Assembly: GCF_900608595.1 (NCBI RefSeq)
Contig: NZ_UWYY01000012.1
Location: forward strand, 124,001 to 188,000
Direction of reading: 5' to 3'
Source: Promicromonospora panici
Lineage (GTDB): Bacteria > Actinomycetota > Actinomycetes > Actinomycetales > Cellulomonadaceae
Length of the DNA: 64,000 bases
The position numbers and the translations under genes are program-made. Under the pieces are notes generated by a model. The model did not search any database, was not told the origin of the DNA, and saw only the letters and a program-made list of their open reading frames with translations. Shown one piece after another: positions 51,739 through 60,658 of this stretch; positions within the stretch are counted from its first letter, which is position 1; the number at the start of each line of letters is the position of its first letter.

Positions 51739-52964
51739 GCGTCACCTCCGACCCGGCGCGGGAACAGCCCCATGATGCGCCCGACGACGTCGCCGCCGAT
51801 GGCGCTGTCGGCGGCGAGCGTCATGTCGTAGACGGCGAGCACCTGTTCGGTCACGCCGGCCCAGTCGAACCGCTGGACCCACTGGGTGGCGTGGGCGCGG
51901 TAGGCGTCCCGGCGTGCGGGGTCGGCGAGCAGCGTCAGCACGGTCGCGGCGAGGTCCGCGGGGTCGCCGTTGCGGAACAGGGCGCCGGCGGCGCCGTCGT
52001 CCAGGACACGCTGGAACGCGCCCAGGTCGCTGGCCACGACGACCGACCCGGCGCTCATGGCCTCCACGAGCACGATGCCGAAGCTCTCCCCGCCGGTCTG
52101 GGGCGCGACGTACAGGTCGGCGGAGGCCAGCAGCGCGGCCTTGTCGGCGTCGGACACCCCGCCCAGGAACTCGACCGACGAGGCGCGCTCCCCCAGCAGC
52201 TCGCGGGTCTCGGCTGCGGCGCCGTCGCCGCGGCCGGCCACCAGGAACCGGGTGCCGGGCAGGGCGTCGAGGATGGCGGGGACGGCCCGCAGCAGGACGC
52301 TGAGGCCCTTGCGTGGTTCGTCGAGCCGGCCGAGGAACGCGACGGTCGGGGCCTCGGGCGTCCCGGTCCACTCGGGCCGCCGGGGGCTGCTCGCGAACAC
52401 CTGGGTGTAGACGCCGTTCGGGATGACGACGGCGTCGCCGCCGAGGTGGTCCACCAGGGTGCGGCGGGCGTCCTCCGACACGGCGATGCGGGCGGCGATC
52501 TTCTCCAGGGACTGCCGCACGAGCGGATAGGCGACCTGCAGCGCCCGCGAGCGCACCTGGGAGGTGTGGAAGGTGGCGACGACCGGCTCGGTGGCCTGCC
52601 AGAGCGCGAGCATCGACAGGGACGGCACCATCGGTTCGTGCAGGTGGACGATGTCGAAGGCGTGGCCGTCGATGCCGCCCTCGAGCCAGCGGCGCACGCG
52701 CGTGGCGGTCAGCGGCCCAAAGGTGAGGCGGGCCACCGAGCCGTTGTACGGCACGGGTACGGCCCGGCCGGCGGCGGTGACGACGTCGGGCAGGTTGACG
52801 TCGTCGCTCGACGGGGCCAGCACGGAGACCTCGTGCCCGGCGGCCTGGAGCGCCTGCGCGAGGTCGCGCACGTGGAACTGGACGCCCCCGGGGGCGTCGA
52901 AGGAGTAGGGGCAGACGAGGCCGACGCGCAGTGTGCGGTGGCCGCGCCGCCGGACGCCTCTCAC
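51735..52964 (-). CDS. pimA: Phosphatidylinositol alpha-mannosyltransferase PimA
   Basis: 409 residues from GTG 52964, overlapping the acyltransferase stop (GTGA). GLVCPYSFDAPGGVQFHVRD is the PimA N-terminus with the Gly-Gly loop, followed by HLHEPMVPSLSMLAL, FLGRLDEPRKGLSVLLRAVP and the E-x7-E region ESFGIVLVEAMSAG. This GT4 GT-B enzyme adds the first mannose from GDP-mannose to phosphatidylinositol at the inner face of the membrane. It is the second mannoside step after PgsA in the same operon. Confidence 0.95.
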   Translation of the reverse strand: MRGVRRRGHRTLRVGLVCPYSFDAPGGVQFHVRDLAQALQAAGHEVSVLAPSSDDVNLPDVVTAAGRAVPVPYNGSVARLTFGPLTATRVRRWLEGGIDGHAFDIVHLHEPMVPSLSMLALWQATEPVVATFHTSQVRSRALQVAYPLVRQSLEKIAARIAVSEDARRTLVDHLGGDAVVIPNGVYTQVFASSPRRPEWTGTPEAPTVAFLGRLDEPRKGLSVLLRAVPAILDALPGTRFLVAGRGDGAAAETRELLGERASSVEFLGGVSDADKAALLASADLYVAPQTGGESFGIVLVEAMSAGSVVVASDLGAFQRVLDDGAAGALFRNGDPADLAATVLTLLADPARRDAYRAHATQWVQRFDWAGVTEQVLAVYDMTLAADSAIGGDVVGRIMGLFPRRVGGDA

Positions 52965-53914
52965 CCGGTGCCTCGCGTGTCGGCGGGCTGCCGCCGGGCG
53001 GGTCCGAGGTCGGCGAGGAAGACGCGCTGCAGCATGTGCCAGTCGTGGGTGTGCTCGACGATGATGCCCGCGAGCTGGTCCACCCAGCCCTGGGTGAGCA
53101 GGCGCGCGCGCTCGTCGCGCGGCAGCCCGGCGTCGGGCACGGGCAGGGGCGGGTAGAACCGGATGACGATCCCCCACGGCGTCCCCGCTGCCCGACGGCG
53201 GACGCCGCGCAGCCGCTCGTAGGTGATGCCCACGGCGTGCACGGGGATGCCGGCGTCCAGGCCGACCAGCGCCGGTCCGGCGGCGACCCGGGCGCGATGC
53301 CCGGCGAGGTCGACCTCGATGCCCCTCGCGGTGAGGTCGCGGTCGCTGAGCAGCGGGATGAGCTTGCTGCCCTCCTTGGCGCCGCGGATCAGGGCGCCGA
53401 GCGTGTCGCCGTTGCCCAGGGGGAGCACCTTGATGCCGATGGAGGTGCGGAACCGGACGAACTCCTCGAACAGCTCGTCGGGCTTGAGCCGTTCGGCGAC
53501 GGTGAGCACGTTCGAGAGGTAGCGGGAGCCGTAGGCGCCGGCCAGGTCCCAGTTACCGAGGTGGCCCAGCGCGAGCGCGGCCGCGCCGCCCGCGTCGACC
53601 CCGGGCCGCACGTGCTCGTCGTAGCCCTCCACGCGGACGCGCGCCCGCAGCCGTTCCGGGCTGATGCCCTGGAGGGTGAACGCCTCGCGGAAGTAGCGCA
53701 TGTAGCTGCGCATGCCGGCCCGGGACAGCCGGCGGACGGCGGCGTCGTCGAGGTCGGGCCGGACCCGCGCGTAGTTGGCCTCCATGCGGCGCACGCTCTT
53801 GTCGTGCCGCAGCCAGGTGAGGTCGGCCACGAGGGTGAACAGGCCCCGGAGGACCGGCTCGGGGATCTTCGTGGCGTTCCGCCACGCGAACGTGTAGACC
53901 GACGCGACGTTCAT
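52961..53914 (-). CDS. Phosphatidylinositol mannoside acyltransferase (LpxL/HtrB family)
   Basis: 317 residues from ATG 53914 with GGAGG upstream; the stop of pgsA overlaps (TGATG). The acyltransferase motif is LALGHLGNWDLAGAYG (H-x4-D/E type), and LSDRDLTARGIEVDLAGHRA carries the second conserved block. Counterpart of mycobacterial PatA (Rv2611c), which acylates the mannose of PIM. Operon order pgsA - acyltransferase - pimA is as in mycobacteria. Confidence 0.92.
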   Translation of the reverse strand: MNVASVYTFAWRNATKIPEPVLRGLFTLVADLTWLRHDKSVRRMEANYARVRPDLDDAAVRRLSRAGMRSYMRYFREAFTLQGISPERLRARVRVEGYDEHVRPGVDAGGAAALALGHLGNWDLAGAYGSRYLSNVLTVAERLKPDELFEEFVRFRTSIGIKVLPLGNGDTLGALIRGAKEGSKLIPLLSDRDLTARGIEVDLAGHRARVAAGPALVGLDAGIPVHAVGITYERLRGVRRRAAGTPWGIVIRFYPPLPVPDAGLPRDERARLLTQGWVDQLAGIIVEHTHDWHMLQRVFLADLGPARRQPADTRGTG

Positions 53915-54534
53915 CAGACCTCCTGCCTCGTGAGCTGCGCCCGCACGGTGGACATGCGCTGGAACACGGTCACCAGGCTGGCGAGGGCCAGCAGCGTGAG
54001 CACTACCTCTAGCACCATCACCGGAAGCCCCACCTGCATGAACGTGAACGGCACGAGCGCCAGCACCAGGCGGTCGGCCCGCTCGGCGATGCCGACCTGG
54101 GCGGTGGCTCCCACGCTCTCGGCGCGGGCCCGGGCGTACGGGACGACGCTGCCCAGCACCAGGCAGGCCAGCGCGGCGGCGATGCCCCACAGGCCGTGGT
54201 GCTCGTCGGGGTGCAGCACGAACCAGAGGGTGATCCCGGCGAACACCGCGCCGTCGGCCACGCGGTCCAGCGTCGAGTCGAGGAACGCTCCCCACGGGCC
54301 GGAGCGCCCCGCCAGGCGCGCCATCACCCCGTCGAGGGAGTCGAACAGGACGAAGAAGCCGACCAGCAGGCCGCCCACCAGCGTGTGGCCCGTGGGAAAC
54401 AGCGTCAGGGCGATCGCGGTGACCACCACCGTGCCGGCGACGGTCACGGCGTCGGGCGAGACGCGCAGCGCGAGCAGCAACCGGGCCAGGGGCGTGAACA
54501 CCTTGGTCATGAAGGAACGCAGGCCCCGTAGCAT
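53914..54534 (-). CDS. pgsA: Phosphatidylinositol phosphate synthase (PgsA, CDP-alcohol phosphotransferase)
   Basis: 206 residues, six membrane segments. The CDP-alcohol signature D-x2-DG-x2-AR-x8-G-x3-D-x3-D is complete: Asp65, Asp68-Gly69, Ala72-Arg73, Gly82, Asp86, Asp90. In this actinobacterial operon the enzyme transfers inositol phosphate to CDP-diacylglycerol, supplying PimA with its lipid. Starts and stops overlap with both neighbours (TGATG). Confidence 0.93.
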   Translation of the reverse strand: MLRGLRSFMTKVFTPLARLLLALRVSPDAVTVAGTVVVTAIALTLFPTGHTLVGGLLVGFFVLFDSLDGVMARLAGRSGPWGAFLDSTLDRVADGAVFAGITLWFVLHPDEHHGLWGIAAALACLVLGSVVPYARARAESVGATAQVGIAERADRLVLALVPFTFMQVGLPVMVLEVVLTLLALASLVTVFQRMSTVRAQLTRQEV

Positions 54535-55103
54535 CAGTTCTCCTCTTCTCCGCCCCCCGCGGTCTTCCACGCCTCCGCGAGCCGGCGACGGGTGTCGCCC
54601 AGCAGCTCGGGCATCGCCTTGGTCTGACCCACCACGGGCAGGAAGTTCGCGTCGCCCAGCCAGCGTGGCACCACGTGCTGGTGCAGGTGCGCCGCGATGC
54701 CCGCGCCCGCCACCTCGCCCTGGTTGATACCAAGATTGAAGCCTGCCGGGGCGTAGACGGCGCGCGACACGCGCATGGCCTGCTGTGTCATCTTCGCCAG
54801 CTCGGCCGTCTCGGCCTCGTCGAGGTCCGTGTAGTCCGACACGTGCCGGTACGGGAGCACCATCAGGTGTCCCGAGTTGTACGGGTACAGGTTCAGCACG
54901 ACGTAGCACAGCTCGCCGCGGGCGACGACGAGGCCCGTCTCGTCGTCGCCCTCCGGGATGCGGCAGAACGGGCACGTCGCGATCGTCGCGTCGGCCGGCC
55001 GGTCCTGCCCGCCGATGTAGACCAGGCGGTGCGGGGTCCAGAGCCGCTGCAGCCCGTCACCCGGCGGGCCGAAGTCCGCGGCGTCCTGGGCGGTGGGGTC
55101 CAT
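54534..55103 (-). CDS. HIT-family nucleotide hydrolase/phosphorylase
   Basis: 189 residues. CPFCRIPEGDDETG begins the conserved part and the HIT motif is HLHQHVVPRW. LYPYNSGHLMVLPYRHV is typical. The mycobacterial neighbour of thrS (Rv2613c) is an Ap4A phosphorylase with this fold; the same function is likely but not proven here. ATG overlaps the thrS stop (ATGA). Confidence 0.9.
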   Translation of the reverse strand: MDPTAQDAADFGPPGDGLQRLWTPHRLVYIGGQDRPADATIATCPFCRIPEGDDETGLVVARGELCYVVLNLYPYNSGHLMVLPYRHVSDYTDLDEAETAELAKMTQQAMRVSRAVYAPAGFNLGINQGEVAGAGIAAHLHQHVVPRWLGDANFLPVVGQTKAMPELLGDTRRRLAEAWKTAGGGEEEN

Positions 55104-57133
55104 CAGGCCTGCTGGGACCGCTCGGCCACGGCCGCCACGATGCGCTCGACGGCGTCCGCCACCGGCACGCCGTTCTCCTGCGTGCCGTCGCGGAACCGGA
55201 ACGACACGGCGCCCGCCTCGGCGTCCTCCCCGCCGGCGATCAGCGTGAAGGGCACCTTCTCCTTGGACGCGTTGCGGATCTTCTTGGCGAACCGGTCGTC
55301 GGACAGGTCGATCTCGACGCGGATGCCGCGCGCGGTGAGCTGCACGGCGACGTCCTTCACGTAGTCGTTGAACGCCTCGGCGACGGGAACCATCTTGACC
55401 TGCACCGGCGCGAGCCAGGCCGGGAAGGCGCCCGCGTAGTGCTCGATGAGCACCCCCATGAACCGCTCGATGGAGCCGAACTTGGCCGAGTGGATCATCA
55501 CCGGCTGCTGGCGCGTACCGTCGGCCGCGGTGTACTCCAGCCCGAACCCCTTGGGCTGGTTGAAGTCGTACTGCACGGTGCCCATCTGCCAGGTCCGCCC
55601 GATGGCGTCCTTGGCCTGCACGGAGATCTTCGGGCCGTAGAACGCTGCGCCGCCCGGGTCGGCCACGAGCTCCAGGCCGGTCTCGCGGCCCACCTGCTCG
55701 AGGATCTTCGTGGCGGCCACCCAGTCCTCGTCCGAGCCGACGAACTTGTCCGGCTTGGAGTCGTCCCGCGTGGACAGCTCCAGGTAGAAGTCGTCCAGAC
55801 CGAAGTCGCGCAGCACGCTGAGCATGAACTCCAGCAGGTGCTTGACCTCCGACGGCGCCTGCTCCGGCGTCACGTAGGAGTGCGAGTCGTCCTGCGTCAG
55901 CCCGCGCACCCGGGTCAGCCCCTGCACCACGCCCGACTTCTCGTACCGGTACACCGACCCGAACTCGAACAGGCGCAGCGGCAGCTCACGGTACGAGCGC
56001 CCGCGCGAGGCGAAGATCAGGTTGTGCATCGGGCAGTTCATGGCCTTGAGCCGGTACTTGGACCCTTCGAGGTCCATCTCCGGGAACATGGTGTCCGAGT
56101 AGTACGGCAGGTGCCCCGAGGTGTGGAACAGCCCGTCCTTGGTGATGTGCGGCGTGCCGACGTAGGAGAAGCCCTCCTCGATGTGCCGCTGCCGGACGTA
56201 GTCCTCCATGACCCGCTTGATCACGCCGCCCCTGGGGTGGAACAGCGGCAGGCCCGAGCCGACCTCGTCGTGGAAGCTGAACAGGTCCATCTCGGCGCCG
56301 ATACGGCGGTGGTCCCGGCGCTCGGCCTCGGCCAGCCGCTCCAGGTGCGCCTTGAGCTCGTCCTTGGTGGGCCACGCCGTGCCGTAGACGCGCTGCAGCA
56401 TCGGGTTCTTCTCACTGCCCCGCCAGTAGGCGGCGGCGCTGCGCATGAGCTGGACGCCGTTGCCGATCAGGCGCGTGCTCGGCAGGTGCGGGCCCCGGCA
56501 CAGGTCCTTCCAGACCACGGTCTCGCTCTCCCGGCCCGCGCCCCGGACGTTGTCGTAGATGGTCAGCTCGGCGCCGCCCACCTCGACGTTCTCGCCGTTG
56601 TCGTCGTCGTCCGAGCCGCCCTTGAGGCCGATCAGCTCCAGCTTGTACGGCTCGTTCGCCAGCTCGGCGCGCGCCTCGTCCTCGGTGACGACCCGGCGGC
56701 GGAACGTCTGGCCCTCCTTGATGATGCGGCCCATGATCTTGTCGAGCGCCTTGAGGTCCTCGGGCGTGAACGGCGTCTCGACGTCGAAGTCGTAGTAGAA
56801 GCCGTCCGTCACGGGCGGGCCGATGCCCAGCTTCGCGTCCGGGTTGACCTGCTGCACGGCCTGCGCCAGCACGTGCGCGGCGCTGTGCCGCAGCACGGCC
56901 AGGCCGTCCGGCTCGCCGATGGTCACGGGCTCGACCTTGTGGCCGGCCGGGATCTCGCGGTCGAGGTCCCACAGCTCGCCGTCCACCCGCACCACGACGA
57001 CGTCGCGGCGCCCGCCGAACAGCTCGACACCGGTGGTCGTGGCCGTGGTCGTCGTCGCCCCCGTGGAGTTCTCAGCCGGGGTCTCGTCACCGGCGAGGTC
57101 GATGGGGCTGGGCGGCGATGCGACGTCGGACAC
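55103..57133 (-). CDS. thrS: Threonyl-tRNA synthetase
   Basis: 676 residues from GTG 57133 with AAGGAG upstream; longer in-frame starts lie inside the leader hairpin. A Thr-rich linker (about 28-40) precedes the TGS domain. The second additional domain shows [13 protein letters not shown] and GFYYDFDV. The class II core includes [30 protein letters not shown], and [20 protein letters not shown]. The anticodon domain ends at AERSQQA. It charges tRNA-Thr and heads the lipid operon. Confidence 0.96.
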   Translation of the reverse strand: MSDVASPPSPIDLAGDETPAENSTGATTTTATTTGVELFGGRRDVVVVRVDGELWDLDREIPAGHKVEPVTIGEPDGLAVLRHSAAHVLAQAVQQVNPDAKLGIGPPVTDGFYYDFDVETPFTPEDLKALDKIMGRIIKEGQTFRRRVVTEDEARAELANEPYKLELIGLKGGSDDDDNGENVEVGGAELTIYDNVRGAGRESETVVWKDLCRGPHLPSTRLIGNGVQLMRSAAAYWRGSEKNPMLQRVYGTAWPTKDELKAHLERLAEAERRDHRRIGAEMDLFSFHDEVGSGLPLFHPRGGVIKRVMEDYVRQRHIEEGFSYVGTPHITKDGLFHTSGHLPYYSDTMFPEMDLEGSKYRLKAMNCPMHNLIFASRGRSYRELPLRLFEFGSVYRYEKSGVVQGLTRVRGLTQDDSHSYVTPEQAPSEVKHLLEFMLSVLRDFGLDDFYLELSTRDDSKPDKFVGSDEDWVAATKILEQVGRETGLELVADPGGAAFYGPKISVQAKDAIGRTWQMGTVQYDFNQPKGFGLEYTAADGTRQQPVMIHSAKFGSIERFMGVLIEHYAGAFPAWLAPVQVKMVPVAEAFNDYVKDVAVQLTARGIRVEIDLSDDRFAKKIRNASKEKVPFTLIAGGEDAEAGAVSFRFRDGTQENGVPVADAVERIVAAVAERSQQA

Positions 57134-57165
57134 AGGAGTGCTCCTTGGGGAACGGAAGAGAAACT

Positions 57166-57204
57166 GATCGAGGGGCACCGTCCACAGGACGGTGCCCCTC
57201 GATC
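57166..57204 (-). terminator. Hairpin with T-rich tail before thrS
   Basis: Perfect 18-bp stem (57166-57183 with 57187-57204), three-base loop, followed on the minus strand by CAGTTTCTCTTCC. It can terminate the small gene at 57250 or act as an attenuator in the thrS leader. The thrS start is 32 bp further on. Confidence 0.7.
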
Positions 57205-57249
57205 GTACCGATCCGCGACCCACGGTCGCACCGCAGGCGGATCGGTGAG

Positions 57250-57435
57250 TCAGCTCTGGCCGAAGTCCTTGGCCTTCTCGCCCAGCGAGTCGATCGCGCC
57301 GTCGGCCTGGTCGGGCGCGATCTCCTTCAGCTTGTCGGTTGCAGCGTCGACGTTCTCGTCGGTGAGCTGGCCCTTCGCCTTCTCGACGTTGTCCGGGTCC
57401 GTCACGAACTCCTTGGCCTTGTCAAAAAGCCCCAT
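57250..57435 (-). CDS. Small helical protein (MT0933-like antitoxin family or similar)
   Basis: 61 residues from ATG 57435 with GAGAGGA upstream. [40 protein letters not shown] and the final KAKDFGQS give an amphipathic, Lys/Asp-rich helical protein like the MT0933-type antitoxin family (PF14013) and general stress-type small proteins. No toxin gene is adjacent, so the antitoxin label is only by likeness. Confidence 0.7.
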   Translation of the reverse strand: MGLFDKAKEFVTDPDNVEKAKGQLTDENVDAATDKLKEIAPDQADGAIDSLGEKAKDFGQS

Positions 57436-57611
57436 GTTCGAATCCTCTCGACACAGGCACACGGCAGTGCGCCCCCTGCTCGACGACGGGGTCCCGCCGT
57501 CGTCCCGAACCTACGCGCCGCCGGCAACGCGCGCACGGCCACGCCAGGCAAACCAGGTGATCCCCGTCACCGGACCCGGCGGACGCCGCCCGCGTCTCGT
57601 ACCGTCGGGCA

Positions 57612-59387
57612 GTGGACTACGTGGACTACCTGACCATCGCGGTCGCCGCGGCGGCCGTCATCATCGCGGTCACCGCTCTTGCACCCCGGGCCGGCGTCGC
57701 CTCGCCTCTGGTCCTCGTGGTGCTCGGTGCCGGCGTCAGCCTGCTGCCCTGGGTCCCGGCCATCGAGGTGCCGCCCGAGCTGATCCTCGGCGGTGTCCTC
57801 CCGCCGCTGCTGTACTCGGCGGCGGTCGGTCTGCCGTCGATGGACTTCCGGCGCGACTTCACGGCCATCGGCGGCCTCTCCGTCACGCTCGTCGTGATCA
57901 GCTCGGTCCTGCTCGGGCTGCTCTTCCGCTGGCTGATCCCCGACATCGACCTGGCCACCGCGATCGCCCTGGGCGCGATCGTGAGCCCGACCGACGCCGT
58001 CGCGACCTCCATCGTGAAACAGCTCGGGGCGTCCCCGCGCAGCGTCACCATGCTCGAGGGCGAGTCCCTGCTGAACGATGCCTCCGCGCTGGTGCTGCTC
58101 CGCTCGGCGATCGCGGCCACGGCGGCGTCGGTCAGCCTGTGGGAGGTGGTGGGCGACTTCGCGTTCGCGGCCGTCGTGGCCGTCGCGATCGGCATACCCA
58201 TCGGCTGGGTGGGCCTGCGGATCCGCAAGCGCGTGCGGCACGCCGCGCTGAGCACCGCCATGTCGTTCGTCATCCCGTTCGCCGCGTACCTGCCCGCCGA
58301 GGAGCTGGGCGCGTCGGGACTGGTCGCCGTGGTCGCGGCGGGCCTCGTCACCGGCAACGGCTCGGCGCGGCACCTGCGGCCGCAGGACCGCATCGCCGAA
58401 CGGTCCAACTGGCGCACCGTCGAGCTGCTGCTCGAGGGCGCGGTCTTCCTCGCGATGGGGATCCAGCTCTTCGACCTGATCGAGGACGCCGAGCGCGGCA
58501 GCGGCTCGGTCCTGCGGGCCGCCGGGGTCGCCGCGATCGCGGGCGCCGCGGTGCTCGTGGTGCGCGCCGGGTTCGTGACGCCGCTGGTCGCCATCCAGGG
58601 CCGCCGGTCTCGCCGGCGCCAGGCCGTCCGGGAGACCCTGTCGGGCTTCCAGGAGCGCATCGACCAGCGGGTCGCCGCGACGCCGTCGTCCGCCGAGGCC
58701 ACCGAGGGCGCCGAGGGAAAGGGGCGCCGCTCGACCGCCGCCCGCCTGGAGCGGATCCAGGGCACGCTGCGGCGCAGGACCGCCGACATCGACTACGACC
58801 TGTCCCGGCCGCTCGGCTGGCGCGAGGGCACGCTGCTGGTGTGGGCGGGCATGCGCGGCGTGGTGACGCTCGCCGCCGCGCAGACGCTGCCCGCCGAGAC
58901 GCCGGGCCGGTCCTTCCTGATCCTGGTCGCGTTCGGCGTCGCGTTCGGGACCCTCCTGGTCCAGGGCAGCACCCTGCCCTGGGTGACCCGGCGCCTCGGC
59001 CTGGTCGGGCAGGACACGACCCGCGACCTGCCGGCCCTGCGCCGCGAGACCGAGCAGGCCGCCCGTGCCTTCCTCACCGACCCCCGCCGCCCGGACGGCA
59101 CGCCGTACGACGACGGCGTGGTCGCCCGGGTGCGCAAGGACATGTTCCGGGAGCACGAGTCGCAGGACGAGGACGCCGTCCTGTCCAAGGAGCGGTTCAT
59201 CCAGTACCGGGAACTGCGCCTGGCCGCGATCGCCGCCCAGCGCGAGGAGCTGCTCGCCGCCCGCTCCGCCGGCACCTACGACTCCGCCCAGCTCGGCAAC
59301 GCCCTGGACCTGCTGGACGCCGAGCAGATAGCGGTGGAGATGCGCAAGGGCCGAATGCCGATACGTGAGGACGATCCGGAACGCTAA
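57612..59387 (+). CDS. Na+/H+ antiporter (CPA1 family)
   Basis: 591 residues from GTG 57612. About twelve membrane segments, with GAIVSPTDAVATSIVKQLG and LEGESLLNDASALVLL, the conserved CPA1 core (Asp pair for ion exchange). An insert of about 85 charged residues (near 335-420) precedes the last segments (WAGMRGVVTLAAAQTLP). The C-terminal 120 residues are cytoplasmic and helical. It exports sodium or other cations in exchange for protons. The phosphatase gene follows by 9 bp. Confidence 0.92.
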   Translation: MDYVDYLTIAVAAAAVIIAVTALAPRAGVASPLVLVVLGAGVSLLPWVPAIEVPPELILGGVLPPLLYSAAVGLPSMDFRRDFTAIGGLSVTLVVISSVLLGLLFRWLIPDIDLATAIALGAIVSPTDAVATSIVKQLGASPRSVTMLEGESLLNDASALVLLRSAIAATAASVSLWEVVGDFAFAAVVAVAIGIPIGWVGLRIRKRVRHAALSTAMSFVIPFAAYLPAEELGASGLVAVVAAGLVTGNGSARHLRPQDRIAERSNWRTVELLLEGAVFLAMGIQLFDLIEDAERGSGSVLRAAGVAAIAGAAVLVVRAGFVTPLVAIQGRRSRRRQAVRETLSGFQERIDQRVAATPSSAEATEGAEGKGRRSTAARLERIQGTLRRRTADIDYDLSRPLGWREGTLLVWAGMRGVVTLAAAQTLPAETPGRSFLILVAFGVAFGTLLVQGSTLPWVTRRLGLVGQDTTRDLPALRRETEQAARAFLTDPRRPDGTPYDDGVVARVRKDMFREHESQDEDAVLSKERFIQYRELRLAAIAAQREELLAARSAGTYDSAQLGNALDLLDAEQIAVEMRKGRMPIREDDPER

Positions 59388-59396
59388 CCTCCGGAC

Positions 59397-60098
59397 GTGA
59401 CGGATTACACACCGCTCCATCTCGACTGGCCGGGCTGCCTCAACGTGCGCGACCTGGGCGGGCTCCCGCTCACGGGCGGTGGCACGGTCCGCGAGCGGGT
59501 CCTGGTGCGCTCGGACTCCCCCAGCTTCCTGACCGACGACGGCGTCGCGGCCGCCACCGCCTACGGCCTGTCCCGGATCATCGACCTGCGCCGCCCGGAC
59601 GAGATCGAGCTGGAGCCCAGCCGGCTGGCCGGTCTCCCCGCCCACCTGCACCTGCCGGTACAGGGCCCCGGCGACCCTGTCGAGGGGCCGTGGGTCCACC
59701 TGTACGCGGGGCTGCTGGACCGGCGTCCCGAGCTGTTCGCGCGCGCCGTCGCCGCCGTCGCGGACGCGCCCGAGGGGCCCGTGCTGGTGCACTGCGCCGC
59801 GGGCAAGGACCGCACCGGACTGGTGGTGGCGCTCGCTCTCTCGCTCGTCGGGGCCGACCTCGACGCCCTCGCGGACGACTACGAGATCACCAACCTGCGG
59901 CTCGCTCCCCGGTACGCCAAACGGTTCGAGCTGGCGGACGAGGCCATCCCGGGCCGTGAGATCCCGCCCGCCCGGCACGTCATCCTCGGAGCGCTGGAGC
60001 ACCTGCGCACCCAGCACGGTTCGGTCGAGGCGTACCTCTCGCGCGGCGGCCTGACCCCGGGCCACCTCCGCGCGCTGCGCGCCCGCCTGACGGCCTGA
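59397..60098 (+). CDS. Tyrosine-protein phosphatase, PtpB/LipA-like
   Basis: 233 residues from GTG 59397. NVRDLGGLPL near the N-terminus and the P-loop HCAAGKDRTG with nucleophile Cys133 and Arg139 are typical of the atypical dual-specificity phosphatases related to mycobacterial PtpB; the extra Lys in the loop suits members that also act on phosphoinositides. Cytoplasmic, or secreted without a recognisable signal. Probably co-transcribed with the antiporter. Confidence 0.92.
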   Translation: MTDYTPLHLDWPGCLNVRDLGGLPLTGGGTVRERVLVRSDSPSFLTDDGVAAATAYGLSRIIDLRRPDEIELEPSRLAGLPAHLHLPVQGPGDPVEGPWVHLYAGLLDRRPELFARAVAAVADAPEGPVLVHCAAGKDRTGLVVALALSLVGADLDALADDYEITNLRLAPRYAKRFELADEAIPGREIPPARHVILGALEHLRTQHGSVEAYLSRGGLTPGHLRALRARLTA

Positions 60099-60109
60099 TA
60101 CCTGACTTT

Positions 60110-60173
60110 GGTTCAGCAGGCTCCCGGAGAGCCGTAATGCCCCGAGTTACGGCTCCCCGGCGCCTGCTGAACG
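60110..60173 (+). terminator. Two-part hairpin after the phosphatase gene
   Basis: An outer 10-bp stem, GTTCAGCAGG with CCTGCTGAAC, encloses an inner stem AGCCGTAA with TTACGGCT. It follows the phosphatase stop by about a dozen bases. Confidence 0.6.
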
Positions 60174-60207
60174 ACAGTCAGCCCCCGGGACGGCGTCGGG
60201 GACGGCG

Positions 60208-60238
60208 AAGGCCCCAGACCGTTTGGTCCGGGGCCTTG
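60208..60238 (-). terminator. Terminator of the tRNA cluster
   Basis: AAGGCCCCAGACC pairs with GGTCCGGGGCCTT around GTTT (one mismatch) just beyond the tRNA-Val 3' end on the minus strand. Confidence 0.75.
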
Positions 60239-60242
60239 CTGG

Positions 60243-60314
60243 TGGGCGATACTGGGATCGAACCAGTGACCTCTTCCGTGTCAGGGAAGCGCGCTACCGC
60301 TGCGCCAATCGCCC
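60243..60314 (-). tRNA. tRNA-Val (GAC)
   Basis: 72 nt. Acceptor stem GGGCGAT with ATCGCCC and discriminator A. The anticodon arm CTTCC-CTGACAC-GGAAG gives anticodon GAC. The T-arm contains GGTTCGATCCC. CCA is not encoded. Last gene of the Gly-Cys-Val cluster. Confidence 0.95.
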
Positions 60315-60315
60315 G

Positions 60316-60386
60316 AGGTGGGTACGGGATTCGAACCCGTGTGTACGGCTTTGCAGGCCGCTGCCTCGCCTCTCGGCCAACCCACC
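60316..60386 (-). tRNA. tRNA-Cys (GCA)
   Basis: 71 nt. Acceptor GGTGGGT with ACCCACC and discriminator U, the identity base for cysteine. The anticodon loop CTGCAAA gives GCA. T-loop GGGTTCGAATCCC. One base separates it from tRNA-Val. Confidence 0.95.
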
Positions 60387-60410
60387 GTGCTCCCCACCAA
60401 AGCGGGATCG

Positions 60411-60482
60411 AGCGGATGACGGGACTTGAACCCGCGACCCTCACCTTGGCAAGGTGATGCTCTACCACTGAGCTACATCCGC
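60411..60482 (-). tRNA. tRNA-Gly (GCC)
   Basis: 72 nt. Acceptor GCGGATG with CATCCGC and discriminator U. The anticodon arm CACCT-TGCCAAG-GTG gives GCC. T-loop GGGTTCAAGTCCC. First gene of the cluster; its promoter should lie within 60483-60560. Confidence 0.95.
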
Positions 60483-60658
60483 GTTGCCACCATCCTGAAC
60501 CCTTTCGAGCCCCTGTGGTGACGCTCCGGAAGAGTAGTTCACAAACGGCGTGCCGGTCCAATCGAAATGAGCGTGTCGCCCGTGCCGCGCCCTGCGGACC
60601 CGGGCGGAGCAGCCGAAGCTCCGGCGGCCCCGCCCGTGCAGGTCAGGCACGGCGTCCG

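Noticed and set aside
57250..57435. Toxin-antitoxin pair near thrS
   Set aside because: The small protein resembles an antitoxin family only in composition and length, and no toxin gene is adjacent.
54785..59368. Plus-strand open frame of more than 1500 codons across thrS and the antiporter gene
   Set aside because: It spans two convincing genes on different strands and frames. Such long frames arise by chance in very GC-rich DNA.
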